A stretch of DNA of 19,467 bases from Lachnospiraceae bacterium UBA7054 (GTDB lineage: Bacteria; Bacillota; Clostridia; Lachnospirales; Lachnospiraceae): the NCBI GenBank assembly GCA_002492725.1, contig DLAF01000011.1, forward strand, positions 133,898 through 153,364, given 5' to 3'. Of the stretch, positions 7,487 through 15,353 are shown piece by piece. Within the stretch, counting starts at the first letter, position 1; each line of letters starts with the position of its first letter. Made by a program: the position numbers and the translations under genes. The notes under the pieces were generated by a model, which was given only the letters and a program-made list of their open reading frames with translations, made no database searches and had not been told where the DNA came from.

Positions 7487-8638
7487 CTACGCGTCCTTCA
7501 CCACACGTCCCGATTTAATCACCTCAAGCAGGGAAAACGCGCCATCCGCAAGCAGGATATCCGCCCGACGGCCCGGAAGAAGGGCCCCGCACTCAGACGC
7601 AAGCCCGACAGCCTGCGCCGGGTTTACAGTCGCCGCACGGATCGCTGCCTCCTTGGGAACCCCCATCCGTATCGCCGTTTTCATACAGTCATACAGGTTG
7701 GTGGCACTGCCTGCAATGGTGCCGTCTTTTAATAACGCCAGATTGCCCCTGACAGTCACGGGCTGGCCGCCCAGCGCGTACTCTCCATCCTCCATGCCCG
7801 TCGCCATCATACTGTCGCTGATCAAAACCATCCGCTCTGCCCCAAAAAGCTTGAACGTACTCTTGACCACACAGGGATGGATATGGATGCCGTCGCAGAT
7901 CAACTCCACCCTTGTCTCCTCATTCTCCGCCGCCGCACCAATCACGCCCGGATTCCTGTGGGTAAAAGGCGGCATCGCATTGTACAGATGCGTCACATGA
8001 TGTGCCCCCGCCTCCATCGCCGCCTTTGCCGTCTCATAATCCGCACAGGTATGGGCGATGGAAAAGCGAAACGTACTCACTCCCTCCCTGATCAGCTCCA
8101 TGGCGCCCTCTTCTTCCGGCGCGACCGCTGCCATGCGGATCATGCCCTTCGCCGCCTCCTGAAGCCTTTTCAGCATGGCAAGATCCGGCTTGTGCAGATA
8201 GACCGCATTCTGCGCGCCCTTTTTCTCCGCGGAGATAAAAGGGCCTTCCAGATAAATACCCCGCAGGACCTCCTTTAAGGGAATCTCTTCCGCCAGCACT
8301 TCCGACTCCGCAGCAGCCGCTCCTGTCCTGCAGATCTCCAGAAGTTGCTCCTCCGGAAGCGTCATGGTCGCCGGGCAGATCGTGGTTGTGCCGTGCGTTA
8401 TCTCATAAGAGGCAATGGCGCGCACTGCCTCCGCCGTGCCGTCGCAGAAATCATAGCCCGCACAGCCGTGGAAATGAATATCCACCAATCCCGGCAGAAT
8501 GTGCGTCTGCGCCTCCTTCTGCGTAAGATCATCGGCTCTACACGGCTCCACACTCGCAATCCGCTCTCCCTTTATCGCAATCTCACCCGGCTCAAAACAC
8601 AGCCTGTCCGAATAAATCATCCCTCTGATGATACGCAT
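7487..8638 (-). CDS. nagA: N-acetylglucosamine-6-phosphate deacetylase
   Basis: NagA removes the acetyl group from GlcNAc-6-P to give GlcN-6-P. From the chosen start the protein has 383 residues, the family norm. Metal and active-site residues of the amidohydrolase fold are present: H55 and H57 (DIHFHG), E131 (YLEGPF), H196 (IAHTCAD), H217 (HLYNAM) and catalytic D275 (SDSMMATG). The frame is open 17 codons further upstream, but the ATG at 8638 follows AAAGGGGAG and gives the usual MRIIRG-type N-terminus, so the shorter form is preferred. It is the last gene of the chitobiose locus, 104 bases after nagB. Its substrate is produced here by GH94 plus the phosphohexomutase, rather than by a phosphotransferase system. 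Confidence 0.96.
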   Translation of the reverse strand: MRIIRGMIYSDRLCFEPGEIAIKGERIASVEPCRADDLTQKEAQTHILPGLVDIHFHGCAGYDFCDGTAEAVRAIASYEITHGTTTICPATMTLPEEQLLEICRTGAAAAESEVLAEEIPLKEVLRGIYLEGPFISAEKKGAQNAVYLHKPDLAMLKRLQEAAKGMIRMAAVAPEEEGAMELIREGVSTFRFSIAHTCADYETAKAAMEAGAHHVTHLYNAMPPFTHRNPGVIGAAAENEETRVELICDGIHIHPCVVKSTFKLFGAERMVLISDSMMATGMEDGEYALGGQPVTVRGNLALLKDGTIAGSATNLYDCMKTAIRMGVPKEAAIRAATVNPAQAVGLASECGALLPGRRADILLADGAFSLLEVIKSGRVVKDA

Positions 8639-8742
8639 ACCGCTCCCCTTTCTATCCTGCCCTGTCTGTTTCTTACGCAGTTCTCTCATTGGCAGATTTA
8701 AGACGCTTCGTATCTCTCATTCCCGTTGCTTGCCAGAAATCA

Positions 8743-9462
8743 TCAAGCAAGCGCCGCTTCGTCTCCCACCAGTATCACATCGTTGTGAAGCTGCAGCACG
8801 GACGCAGGCACTTCCGGTGTGATTGGTCCGTGAAAGGCTTTCTTCACGATCTCTTTCTTGCTCTCCCCGCTGACGATCACCACGATCTTCTTCGCCTGCA
8901 TGATGGACTTGATCCCCATGGTATAAGCCTCCGTCGGCACTTCCTCCATGGAGGCAAAGAAGCGGGCGTTTGCCTGCCTGGTATTCTCCGAGAGCGTCAC
9001 ACAGTGTGTCTCCTTCTCAAAGGCACTGCCGGGCTCATTAAAGCCGATGTGTCCGTTATGCCCCAGCCCCAGGATCTGCAGATCGACACCGCCGTGAGCA
9101 TGAATGATCTCCTCATAGTCCCGGCACGCCTTTTCCGAATCCGGCTCCAGGCCGTCCGGCACAAAAGTGTTTTTCTTATCAATATTGATCTTGTCAAACA
9201 GATGCGTATTCATAAAATAACGGTAGCTCTGTTCGTTTTCAGGCGAAAGCCCCCTGTATTCATCCAGATTGATACTGTGCACCTGTGAGAAATCCAGATC
9301 CCCCTTTTCGTACCAACGGATGAGCTGCTCATAGGTGCCGATCGGCGTGGAACCCGTCGCCAGCCCCAGCACACAATCGGGTTTCATAATCACCTGCGCC
9401 GATATGATATTTGCCGCCACACGGCTTGCATGATAATAATCTGCTGCACAATATACTCTCAT
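8743..9462 (-). CDS. nagB: Glucosamine-6-phosphate deaminase
   Basis: NagB converts GlcN-6-P to fructose-6-P and ammonia, sending amino sugar into glycolysis. The protein has 239 residues, typical for Gram-positive NagB. Visible motifs are the phosphate loop LATGSTP (35-40), NLDEY with catalytic D67, and LGHNGHIGFNEPG (133-145) with the ring-opening H138 and E143. The start follows TGGAGG. It lies 27 bases after the response-regulator gene and before nagA, so it is almost certainly co-transcribed with the transporter and regulator genes. No allosteric-site analysis was attempted. Confidence 0.96.
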   Translation of the reverse strand: MRVYCAADYYHASRVAANIISAQVIMKPDCVLGLATGSTPIGTYEQLIRWYEKGDLDFSQVHSINLDEYRGLSPENEQSYRYFMNTHLFDKINIDKKNTFVPDGLEPDSEKACRDYEEIIHAHGGVDLQILGLGHNGHIGFNEPGSAFEKETHCVTLSENTRQANARFFASMEEVPTEAYTMGIKSIMQAKKIVVIVSGESKKEIVKKAFHGPITPEVPASVLQLHNDVILVGDEAALA

Positions 9463-9489
9463 ACTGTTACCTCCATTCTATCCCCGATT

Positions 9490-10134
9490 CTATCTTGCAT
9501 GTGTATTCCGATACTCCCCTGCAGACATGCCTTCCATCTTTTTAAAAACATGTGAGAAATGCGCCAGATCCTGAAAACCCACCATCTCCGCCACATCGGA
9601 AAGCCGCAGCTTCTCCTGCGAATTGCTTCGGATATACTCTAACGCGTTATTGACAATGAAGCTGTTGGCTTCGCTGTTCTCCTCCGTTTCCGCCTGCATC
9701 TTTGGATTCTCTCCGTTCTGCGTATCCTCCGCCGCAAAGTCCATCACCGGCATCCGCATCTGATTAAGACGTCCGGTCACGGTTTCGATTGCCTCCTCCA
9801 GCTCACTCATTTTAGATGGTTTTAACAAGAATCTGGACACGCCCAGCTCAATCGCCTGTCTCGCGTACTCAAACTCCCGATATCCCGTCAGAATGATGAG
9901 CTGCATGTCGGGAAACTCTGATTTCAATCCCGCGATCATTTTCAGACCGTCCATCTTTGGCATGTTAATATCCGTGATCACAATATCCGGCCGCTTTTCG
10001 CGGATCAGTGTCATTCCCTCTTTCCCATCACCGGCAGTGCCCGCCACCAGACAGTTCCATTTTTCCCACGCCATTGTCTTGGACAATCCCTCTACGATCA
10101 ATGGTTCATCATCGATAATTGCCACTTTGTACAT
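9490..10134 (-). CDS. YesN-type response regulator with shortened AraC output domain
   Basis: The receiver domain (about 1-120) is complete: acidic pocket D8-D9, phospho-acceptor D55 (VITDINMP), T83 and K105 (LLKPS). A polar linker to about 157 follows. The AraC-type output domain is only about 55 residues, against the usual 100 with two helix-turn-helix units. It opens like the first unit (NNALEYIRSNSQEKLRLSDV) and closes like the second (MVGFQDLAHFSHVFKK, then GMSAGEYRN), as if about 60 residues between two LRxxDVAE-like stretches were lost in frame around E183. DNA binding may be impaired. The start follows GGGGGA. The gene lies between the permease gene and nagB. Its partner is probably the YesM-type kinase on the other side of the transporter genes, which seems to have its own deletion. 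Confidence 0.88.
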   Translation of the reverse strand: MYKVAIIDDEPLIVEGLSKTMAWEKWNCLVAGTAGDGKEGMTLIREKRPDIVITDINMPKMDGLKMIAGLKSEFPDMQLIILTGYREFEYARQAIELGVSRFLLKPSKMSELEEAIETVTGRLNQMRMPVMDFAAEDTQNGENPKMQAETEENSEANSFIVNNALEYIRSNSQEKLRLSDVAEMVGFQDLAHFSHVFKKMEGMSAGEYRNTHAR

Positions 10135-10208
10135 TTTTATCCCCCACAGAATATGACTACCTTAATGATATCGAACCCCTATACAAATGTCTATCCATTC
10201 TTTTCGCA

Positions 10209-11069
10209 TTAGCCTTTGACCGCTCCCGCAATCATCCCCTTAATGATCTGCTTTTGCAGACAGCAGTACACGATAATGACGGGAACGATAATAAGCGCAA
10301 CCACCGCAGCCATCATACCATAGTCGGTTCCCTCCTTGGCGCTGATGTTATTTAACATCATGGTAATGCTGTACATATCCGGTCTCCTTAAGAAAAAAGA
10401 CTGGGTGAACAGGTCATTGTAGCTCCACAGGAAGGAAAAGATTGCCACCGTCGCAAACGAAGGCTTCGTCAGCGGCATGATCACCTTAAAGTAAATCTGA
10501 AAGGCGCTGCACCCTTCCATATAAGCCGCCTCCTCCAGCTCAATGGGCAGCCCCTTGATATAGCCCGTCAACACCACCATGGCGAATGCCATATTGCCGG
10601 CCACCTGCGGCAAAATTACCGACAGCATGTTTAAGAACCAGCTTCCCGTATTGGCAATCCCCCACCTAAACTCCATCTGGAATACCGAGATAACGGTTGC
10701 AAATGCCGGGAACATCATGGCCCCGACCACCAGGGAATTGATCAGGTTGGAGCCTGGAAACTGATATCTGGCAAGAGCGTAAGCACCCATACCGGCCAGC
10801 AGCACCACCAACAACGCCACCATGGTGGAGATAAACAGGCTGCTCTTGTATGCCCCTAAAATATCCGTCGTCTCAAACGCCTTTCTAAAATTCGCCGTCG
10901 TAAACAAATCTCCGACAGGAAGCGCAAAGGAGTTTGCCAGAATCTTATCCTTGGCCTTGAAGGAATTCTGTATGACCCAGAGTATCGGATAGATCGTGGT
11001 CAACGCCCAAAAGATCAAAACCACGTACACTACGATCAACCCGGGCGACATCCTTTTTTTCTTTGTCAT
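10209..11069 (-). CDS. Sugar ABC transporter permease, MalG/UgpE type
   Basis: This inner-membrane permease belongs to the carbohydrate-uptake CUT1 family, 286 residues, with about six membrane segments. The cytoplasmic EAA loop that docks the ATPase is at 180-199 (EAAYMEGCSAFQIYFKVIMP), and the C-terminus has the family-typical QKQIIKGMIAGAVKG. The start follows AGGAGGAGGG. It lies 15 bases after its partner permease, and the two form the heterodimeric channel. No ATPase gene is nearby, so the complex probably uses a shared MsmK/UgpC-type ATPase encoded elsewhere, as is common in Firmicutes. The substrate is inferred to be chitobiose from the neighbouring enzymes. Confidence 0.94.
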   Translation of the reverse strand: MTKKKRMSPGLIVVYVVLIFWALTTIYPILWVIQNSFKAKDKILANSFALPVGDLFTTANFRKAFETTDILGAYKSSLFISTMVALLVVLLAGMGAYALARYQFPGSNLINSLVVGAMMFPAFATVISVFQMEFRWGIANTGSWFLNMLSVILPQVAGNMAFAMVVLTGYIKGLPIELEEAAYMEGCSAFQIYFKVIMPLTKPSFATVAIFSFLWSYNDLFTQSFFLRRPDMYSITMMLNNISAKEGTDYGMMAAVVALIIVPVIIVYCCLQKQIIKGMIAGAVKG

Positions 11070-11084
11070 AGTTCATCCCTCCTC

Positions 11085-11972
11085 CTAATAATCTTTCTCT
11101 TTGAAAATCGCATTGACACCCTTAGCGAGCACCACGCCCAGCACCACGATCAGCACCGCCAGCGCCGCACCGTAATCCACGTTCTTGGTCTCCATCGTCT
11201 GATAGTACATGTACGTACCTGTCAGGAATGTGGATTTTAACGGCATTCCCTTCGGAAACATCACCCAGGGAAGATCAAATACCTTGAGCGCTCCCGTAAC
11301 TGCCAGAATGCTGCAGGTACAGATCACATTGTGGAGCAGGGGAATGGATATGTAGCGCACACGCTGCAAAGCTGTCGCGCCGTCAATCCTTGCCGCCTCA
11401 TACAACTCATCCGAAATATTGTTAAGTCCCGTCACCAGAATGACAAAGTAAAATCCCACATACTGCCACATAACCGGCGCCATCATCGTTACGAGGGCTA
11501 TTCCCTCTGCCTTCCAGTCCGTCAGTTTCTGCTTCCCCAGCACTTCCAAAAGCTGGTTGACCATACCCTTGTCGTAGAGAAAGATCAGATTGAACATCAG
11601 ACCTAAGGCCGTCGCGGAAATCACGATGGGAAAGAAAAACACCGTTCTGAAAAACTGCTTTCCCCTGCTGATATTGTCCACCATCAGCGCCAGCACGATG
11701 GCGATCCTCACCTGTCCTACCAGCGTGACGAGCATCATGATAATCGTATTTTTCACGGAGGTCCACACATTGGGATCGTGCAGCATCTCCTGATAGTTAG
11801 AATACCACGGCGTATTAAATTCCGTCGCCGACGCACCAAGCTGTTTCAGATGCATAAAACTGTTCAAAATGTTTTTAAAAAACGGATAATAAAGCAGCAC
11901 TGCCATAAACAGGAATGCCGGAAGCAGGAACACAAACGCCGGCTTTTTATTGCGATAGATATTAGCTCCCAT
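11085..11972 (-). CDS. Sugar ABC transporter permease, MalF/UgpA type
   Basis: This CUT1-type permease has 295 residues: a short cytoplasmic N-terminus, a first membrane helix at about 12-33 (FVFLLPAFLFMAVLLYYPFF) and about five more. The EAA loop is at 192-211 (EAARIDGATALQRVRYISIP). The start follows GGAGGT. A 100-base gap with a strong hairpin separates it from the binding-protein gene upstream, and the second permease follows after 15 bases. It forms the channel with that permease and receives substrate from the lipoprotein. Confidence 0.94.
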   Translation of the reverse strand: MGANIYRNKKPAFVFLLPAFLFMAVLLYYPFFKNILNSFMHLKQLGASATEFNTPWYSNYQEMLHDPNVWTSVKNTIIMMLVTLVGQVRIAIVLALMVDNISRGKQFFRTVFFFPIVISATALGLMFNLIFLYDKGMVNQLLEVLGKQKLTDWKAEGIALVTMMAPVMWQYVGFYFVILVTGLNNISDELYEAARIDGATALQRVRYISIPLLHNVICTCSILAVTGALKVFDLPWVMFPKGMPLKSTFLTGTYMYYQTMETKNVDYGAALAVLIVVLGVVLAKGVNAIFKEKDY

Positions 11973-12013
11973 AAGCTACCTCCACACTTTCCCCAAACCT
12001 TATCTGCAATTTG

Positions 12014-12026
12014 GACTGTTACAGTC
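12014..12026 (-). repeat. 13-bp perfect palindrome GACTGTTACAGTC
   Basis: A short perfect inverted repeat with a single central base lies directly downstream of the GC-rich hairpin in the gap between the binding-protein and permease genes. In RNA it could form only a small 5-bp stem. It may add to the intercistronic structure or be a protein site; the sequence does not decide. Confidence 0.4.
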
Positions 12027-12027
12027 A

Positions 12028-12050
12028 GGGGCAGGGTAATCCCCTGCCCC
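12028..12050 (-). promoter_or_regulatory. Intercistronic GC-rich hairpin between binding-protein and permease genes
   Basis: A perfect 9-bp stem (GGGGCAGGG with CCCTGCCCC) encloses a 5-base loop, starting about 20 bases after the binding-protein stop codon. It has no T run, so it is not a standard terminator. Hairpins in this place commonly protect the upstream mRNA from 3' decay, giving more binding protein than permease (known for maltose-type operons). That role is inferred here. Confidence 0.65.
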
Positions 12051-12072
12051 CGCAAATACTCCCCTGTGTGAT

Positions 12073-13494
12073 TTACTGATTGTGATAAATCTCCAGACCT
12101 TCCGCTACCGCGTCTTCAGCCGCCACTCTGCCGGTCACAATCTCAGGCATACCGTCGAAGGTGGATACGCGGCAGTCGCCTGCGAAGATATCCTGCACAA
12201 CACCCGTCAGGGACGTAGCGCCAGCCATCATATCCATCGCCTTGATCTGCAGAATGTTAAACTGGGAAGGATCCACTTCCGGCGCATTTTTCAGGGCGGA
12301 TGCACCGTGCTGCGCAAACTTGGGCACCAGCTCATCAGAAGTCATATATTCTACAAAGTTCACTGCCGCCGCTCTCCTTGCGGGATCGTCCCATGCTTTT
12401 CTCGTGATAAAGTAGCCGGAAGTGAGACCTCCTATCAGGTCGGTTGCCTTTCTGTCGCCCTTGCCGGGCACGTAGGTCACATCAAACTTATCCAGCTTTT
12501 CCATATCCAGCGTTGCCGGATCGTTCGGGTCGGACTGGCACGCGCCCACGATACCGCCCACTTTCCAGGAACCGTCAAGCAGGAATGCCGCCTTACCTTC
12601 CGTGAACATCGCAAAGGTCTCGTCGTCTGTCGCAGAAAGCGTATTCTCCGGGAAATATCCCAACTCATACAGCTCTTTGATATCGTTCATGCCCGCTACC
12701 CATGTCTGACCAATCTCATCGCCCGCATTTTCCGGAATTTCCAGATGGGTTGCCGGAGACTGGTTGTTGAAGATTGCAAACTCCCACCAGTAATGAGGGA
12801 TATTGCCGAGCGCTGCCGCGATGGGCGCATAGCCCGCTGCCTTAATCTTTTCGCAGTCCGCCTTGAACTGATCCATGGTATAGTCTGCACCGGGCATTGC
12901 CACGCCTGCCGCCTCAAGAACCTCAGTGTTTACAAACATCGCCTCCCAGATTCCGTTTGCCGGCACTGCGTATCTCTTGCCATCCACCAAAGACGCGGGA
13001 ATCAGATCATCGTTCATGTTGGAAGCATACTCCGGATACGCCTCGCGGATCTCATCAATGGGAACCACCTTGCCTGCCTCGATAAAGCTGTTGGAGTCCG
13101 CACCGTTGAAAAAGAACAGCACATCCGGTTCGGAACCGGTCTCAAAGTCGGTTGCTACTCTCGCCTTAAAGGTTTCGTCCGCGCTCGCGGAGGTATCCAC
13201 AATTGAATTGCCTGTCTTGGCCTCCCATGCCTTGACCGCGTCCTTGTAGTTTTGTGCGTTGGTGTCTTCCCCCGCAAACGTTGTGGTCACCACCAGCTCA
13301 ACAGGTCCAGTCGGTTCTTCCGCGACAGGCGCGCTTCCCTGTTCATCCGTTCCTGCATCCGCCTTTGTTTCTGCTGCCGGAGCCGCCGCTCCCGTATTCC
13401 CTCCATTACCTGTACTGCCACTGTTGCCGCATGCCGTCATGGATAATACCATGGCACCGGCAAGCATTGCTGCCATCATTCTTTTTTTCATCAT
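12073..13494 (-). CDS. Extracellular sugar-binding lipoprotein (ABC transporter, family 1)
   Basis: This is the substrate-binding component of the CUT1 transporter, 473 residues. The N-terminus is a lipoprotein signal: a basic start (MMKKR), a hydrophobic stretch, and a lipobox ending MTAC with the lipidated Cys at 22. A Gly/Ala/Pro/Thr/Glu-rich tether runs to about 65. The mature domain starts near PVELVVTTTFAGED and has the family features FETGSEPDVLFFFNG, FTEGKAAFLLDGSW and a C-terminal helix region. The second Met is an equally possible start; Shine-Dalgarno AAGGGAGG precedes both. The gene has its own candidate promoter and activator box within the 114-base gap after the kinase gene. Ligand is inferred as chitobiose or related GlcNAc oligosaccharides from GH94, nagA and nagB. 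Confidence 0.94.
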   Translation of the reverse strand: MMKKRMMAAMLAGAMVLSMTACGNSGSTGNGGNTGAAAPAAETKADAGTDEQGSAPVAEEPTGPVELVVTTTFAGEDTNAQNYKDAVKAWEAKTGNSIVDTSASADETFKARVATDFETGSEPDVLFFFNGADSNSFIEAGKVVPIDEIREAYPEYASNMNDDLIPASLVDGKRYAVPANGIWEAMFVNTEVLEAAGVAMPGADYTMDQFKADCEKIKAAGYAPIAAALGNIPHYWWEFAIFNNQSPATHLEIPENAGDEIGQTWVAGMNDIKELYELGYFPENTLSATDDETFAMFTEGKAAFLLDGSWKVGGIVGACQSDPNDPATLDMEKLDKFDVTYVPGKGDRKATDLIGGLTSGYFITRKAWDDPARRAAAVNFVEYMTSDELVPKFAQHGASALKNAPEVDPSQFNILQIKAMDMMAGATSLTGVVQDIFAGDCRVSTFDGMPEIVTGRVAAEDAVAEGLEIYHNQ

Positions 13495-13553
13495 ACCCTT
13501 ATCCTCCCTTTCGTTTACAGATGGTTTCCTCTGTTGTTTTTTGTTCTGTACTT

Positions 13554-13559
13554 ATCATA
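13554..13559 (-). promoter_or_regulatory. Candidate -10 element of an activator-dependent promoter for the binding-protein gene
   Basis: On the minus strand, TATGAT lies 59 bases before the binding-protein start. At 17 bp upstream there is only TTTTAG, a poor -35. Weak -35 plus direct repeats immediately upstream suits a promoter that needs an activator. The core of the shared box ends exactly 41 bp before this hexamer, the same distance as at the GH94 promoter. Confidence 0.55.
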
Positions 13560-13581
13560 CGCCGTAAGGGAGAGTCCTAAA

Positions 13582-13617
13582 ATTGTTGGGATTGTTCTTT
13601 TTTGCCTTTTATTGTTC
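13582..13617 (-). promoter_or_regulatory. Candidate regulator-binding box upstream of the binding-protein gene
   Basis: On the minus strand, GAACAAT (13611-13617) and GAACAAT (13591-13597) are direct repeats 20 bp apart, with the core AAAAGGCAAA (13601-13610) between them. A third AACAAT is at 13582-13587. The 15-mer ACAATAAAAGGCAAA matches the one upstream of GH94 in 14 of 15 positions and sits at the same distance from the -10. It overlaps the end of the kinase gene. Two-turn spaced direct repeats next to a weak -35 are typical of AraC-family activators, so the local response regulator is the natural candidate. Confidence 0.6.
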
Positions 13618-15318
13618 GCTTGACGCATCTGCTTTAAGCAAAATTGTACTGACCGTATTTTGTGTCTCACTCCCCTTTATAAACAATCCACAATCCGGCC
13701 CGTATATCATCTTAAGTCTCTGGTCAACATTACGAATTCCCAGGCTGACACGTGTCTCTTTTGCCAACTCGATATCCTGCGACAAGATCCTGTCGATTCG
13801 CTCCCGATCCTCCTTTGTCAGATGCCCATTGTCCTCTACCTCGATACAAAGATACCCGTCCTTTCGCTCAAACAGTCTGAGTTCCAGTCTGCCCTGTTTG
13901 GTGATATCCATGCCATGCTCCACTGCGTTCTCAACAATGGGCTGAATAATCAATCTGGGCACCTGTACCCGCAGAAGACGCTCGTCAATCTGCTTTGTAC
14001 AACTGAACTTCGATCCGAACCGCTGAGAAATGATATACAAATAGGCGTCAGCATAGACCATTTCCTCTTCAATGGTATGAAACTGCGCCTCCTTGCGGTT
14101 CATGGTCGCCTCCAGCGTATTATTCAAAAAATGCGGGTTGATCTGCGACTGCAGTGCCATGATCTTCGCATCCCGCAATGCAACCTCTTCCAGATAGATC
14201 CTGTCAAACTGACTCTTGAGCTGCCCGGACATATGATTAAAGGAATCCTTCATCTGATAAAATTCCTCGTTGTCCTCCTCATTCACGATCTGTATGCCAA
14301 GGTTGCCCTCTTTGACTGCATTGGCCGCCGCCATCAGCTCCCGTAACGGCACCGTTACTTTGTTATGGAAGAAACGCATCATCTGAATGATCAACGGTAT
14401 CATAAAAATCAACAGGATGACAAAAAGGTACTGCATTGCCTCCATTTCCGCATACGTCACATGATTGTCGAGAGACACCAAAAGCACCATCGTCCCGCCA
14501 TAAATATCCATTTTTCGATAAGCGTGGGAATACCCGCCACGTCTGAACTCGTACACCTCATTGCGCTCTCCCAGCGCCCTCATAATATAGTCATAATCGT
14601 GTGCTTCGGCATTCTTCTCTTCCCATCTTCCGGGTACGAGCAGCTCCCCATTCCAGTACAAAGCGGCATCCGCGTAGCCCCAGATCCCCCTGTAACTTTT
14701 CATAAGCGAATCCCGGTCCAACTCCAGAGCCAATACTGCATAAGGAACAAATTTGGAGGTGACAAGATTCCTGACCATATAGATCCTGCCCTCGATCCCT
14801 ACCAGTGTTGTTCCCGTATCAAGCGTCTCCGCAACTTGCAATATTTTCTCCTGCGCTTTCTCGCGAAAGAAGCGGATATCCTGATACGTGCCGCCGTTGC
14901 TCTCATTCAGGGCATAGTAACAGCTCCCCGGCTCATTTAACACCACCAGCTCCGCCGTTTGGCAATTGTCATCATAAGCATACTGCTGCCGCAGAAATTT
15001 TTCCACGCTGTTACGAAACTCCGTGCGATCCTCCTCCCCGAAATACTGCCTGTAGTATTTCGAGATCATCGCCATATAGGAAGCATTCTTTGACGCCGTC
15101 TCACAGTCTTTCAACTGGATCTGCATGATCTCCACCGTCTTGTCCACCGAAGACTGAATGGTCTGCTCTACCTGGCTAAGCGCATTTTTTGTCATCAGAA
15201 CTATGACTACGAGAATCATAATAAATAACGGCAAAAACCACCCAAACACGAGCCGCCTTACCAAGCTCCATCTGAGTGATTTTTTCCGTCTGTGTTTTTC
15301 CACAGCCCTATTTATCAT
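13609..15318 (-). CDS. YesM-type sensor histidine kinase with an apparent deletion in the dimerisation domain
   Basis: This 569-residue membrane kinase has a first membrane helix at about 25-44, an extracellular sensing region to about 293 and a second helix at about 296-316. A HAMP domain follows (about 317-370), then the His-kinase box QSQINPHFLNN with phospho-acceptor H396, and a GHKL ATPase with N464 (IVENAVEHG), DNG 497-499 and SLGIRNV near 526. After NNTLE (399-403) the sequence goes straight to ATMNRKEAQFHTIEEE. Family members, as I recall them, have about 25-30 more residues here (an INW...ALS...-like helix). The loss is in frame and would remove much of the second helix of the dimerisation/phosphotransfer domain. 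The gene sits between the mutase and binding-protein genes. Shine-Dalgarno GGAGGG lies 13 bases from the ATG, slightly far. Its likely partner is the response regulator at 9490-10134. Confidence 0.9.
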   Translation of the reverse strand: MINRAVEKHRRKKSLRWSLVRRLVFGWFLPLFIMILVVIVLMTKNALSQVEQTIQSSVDKTVEIMQIQLKDCETASKNASYMAMISKYYRQYFGEEDRTEFRNSVEKFLRQQYAYDDNCQTAELVVLNEPGSCYYALNESNGGTYQDIRFFREKAQEKILQVAETLDTGTTLVGIEGRIYMVRNLVTSKFVPYAVLALELDRDSLMKSYRGIWGYADAALYWNGELLVPGRWEEKNAEAHDYDYIMRALGERNEVYEFRRGGYSHAYRKMDIYGGTMVLLVSLDNHVTYAEMEAMQYLFVILLIFMIPLIIQMMRFFHNKVTVPLRELMAAANAVKEGNLGIQIVNEEDNEEFYQMKDSFNHMSGQLKSQFDRIYLEEVALRDAKIMALQSQINPHFLNNTLEATMNRKEAQFHTIEEEMVYADAYLYIISQRFGSKFSCTKQIDERLLRVQVPRLIIQPIVENAVEHGMDITKQGRLELRLFERKDGYLCIEVEDNGHLTKEDRERIDRILSQDIELAKETRVSLGIRNVDQRLKMIYGPDCGLFIKGSETQNTVSTILLKADASSEQ

Positions 15319-15353
15319 ACTGTTTATGATACCCTCCGTTTTTTTCTATCTTA

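Noticed and set aside
8639..8689. Longer NagA start, 17 codons upstream
   Set aside because: The extra residues are polar and unlike NagA N-termini, while the inner ATG has a strong Shine-Dalgarno.
8639..8742. Promoter or terminator in the 104-base gap between nagB and nagA
   Set aside because: Only a weak GCTTG/CAAGC pairing without a T run and no convincing -35/-10 pair; treated as plain operon spacing.
12082..13206. Long plus-strand open frame (374 codons) opposite the binding-protein gene
   Set aside because: It is antisense to a clear lipoprotein gene, its translation is rich in His/Arg/Cys without any domain, and no Shine-Dalgarno was seen; a mirror frame of biased codons.
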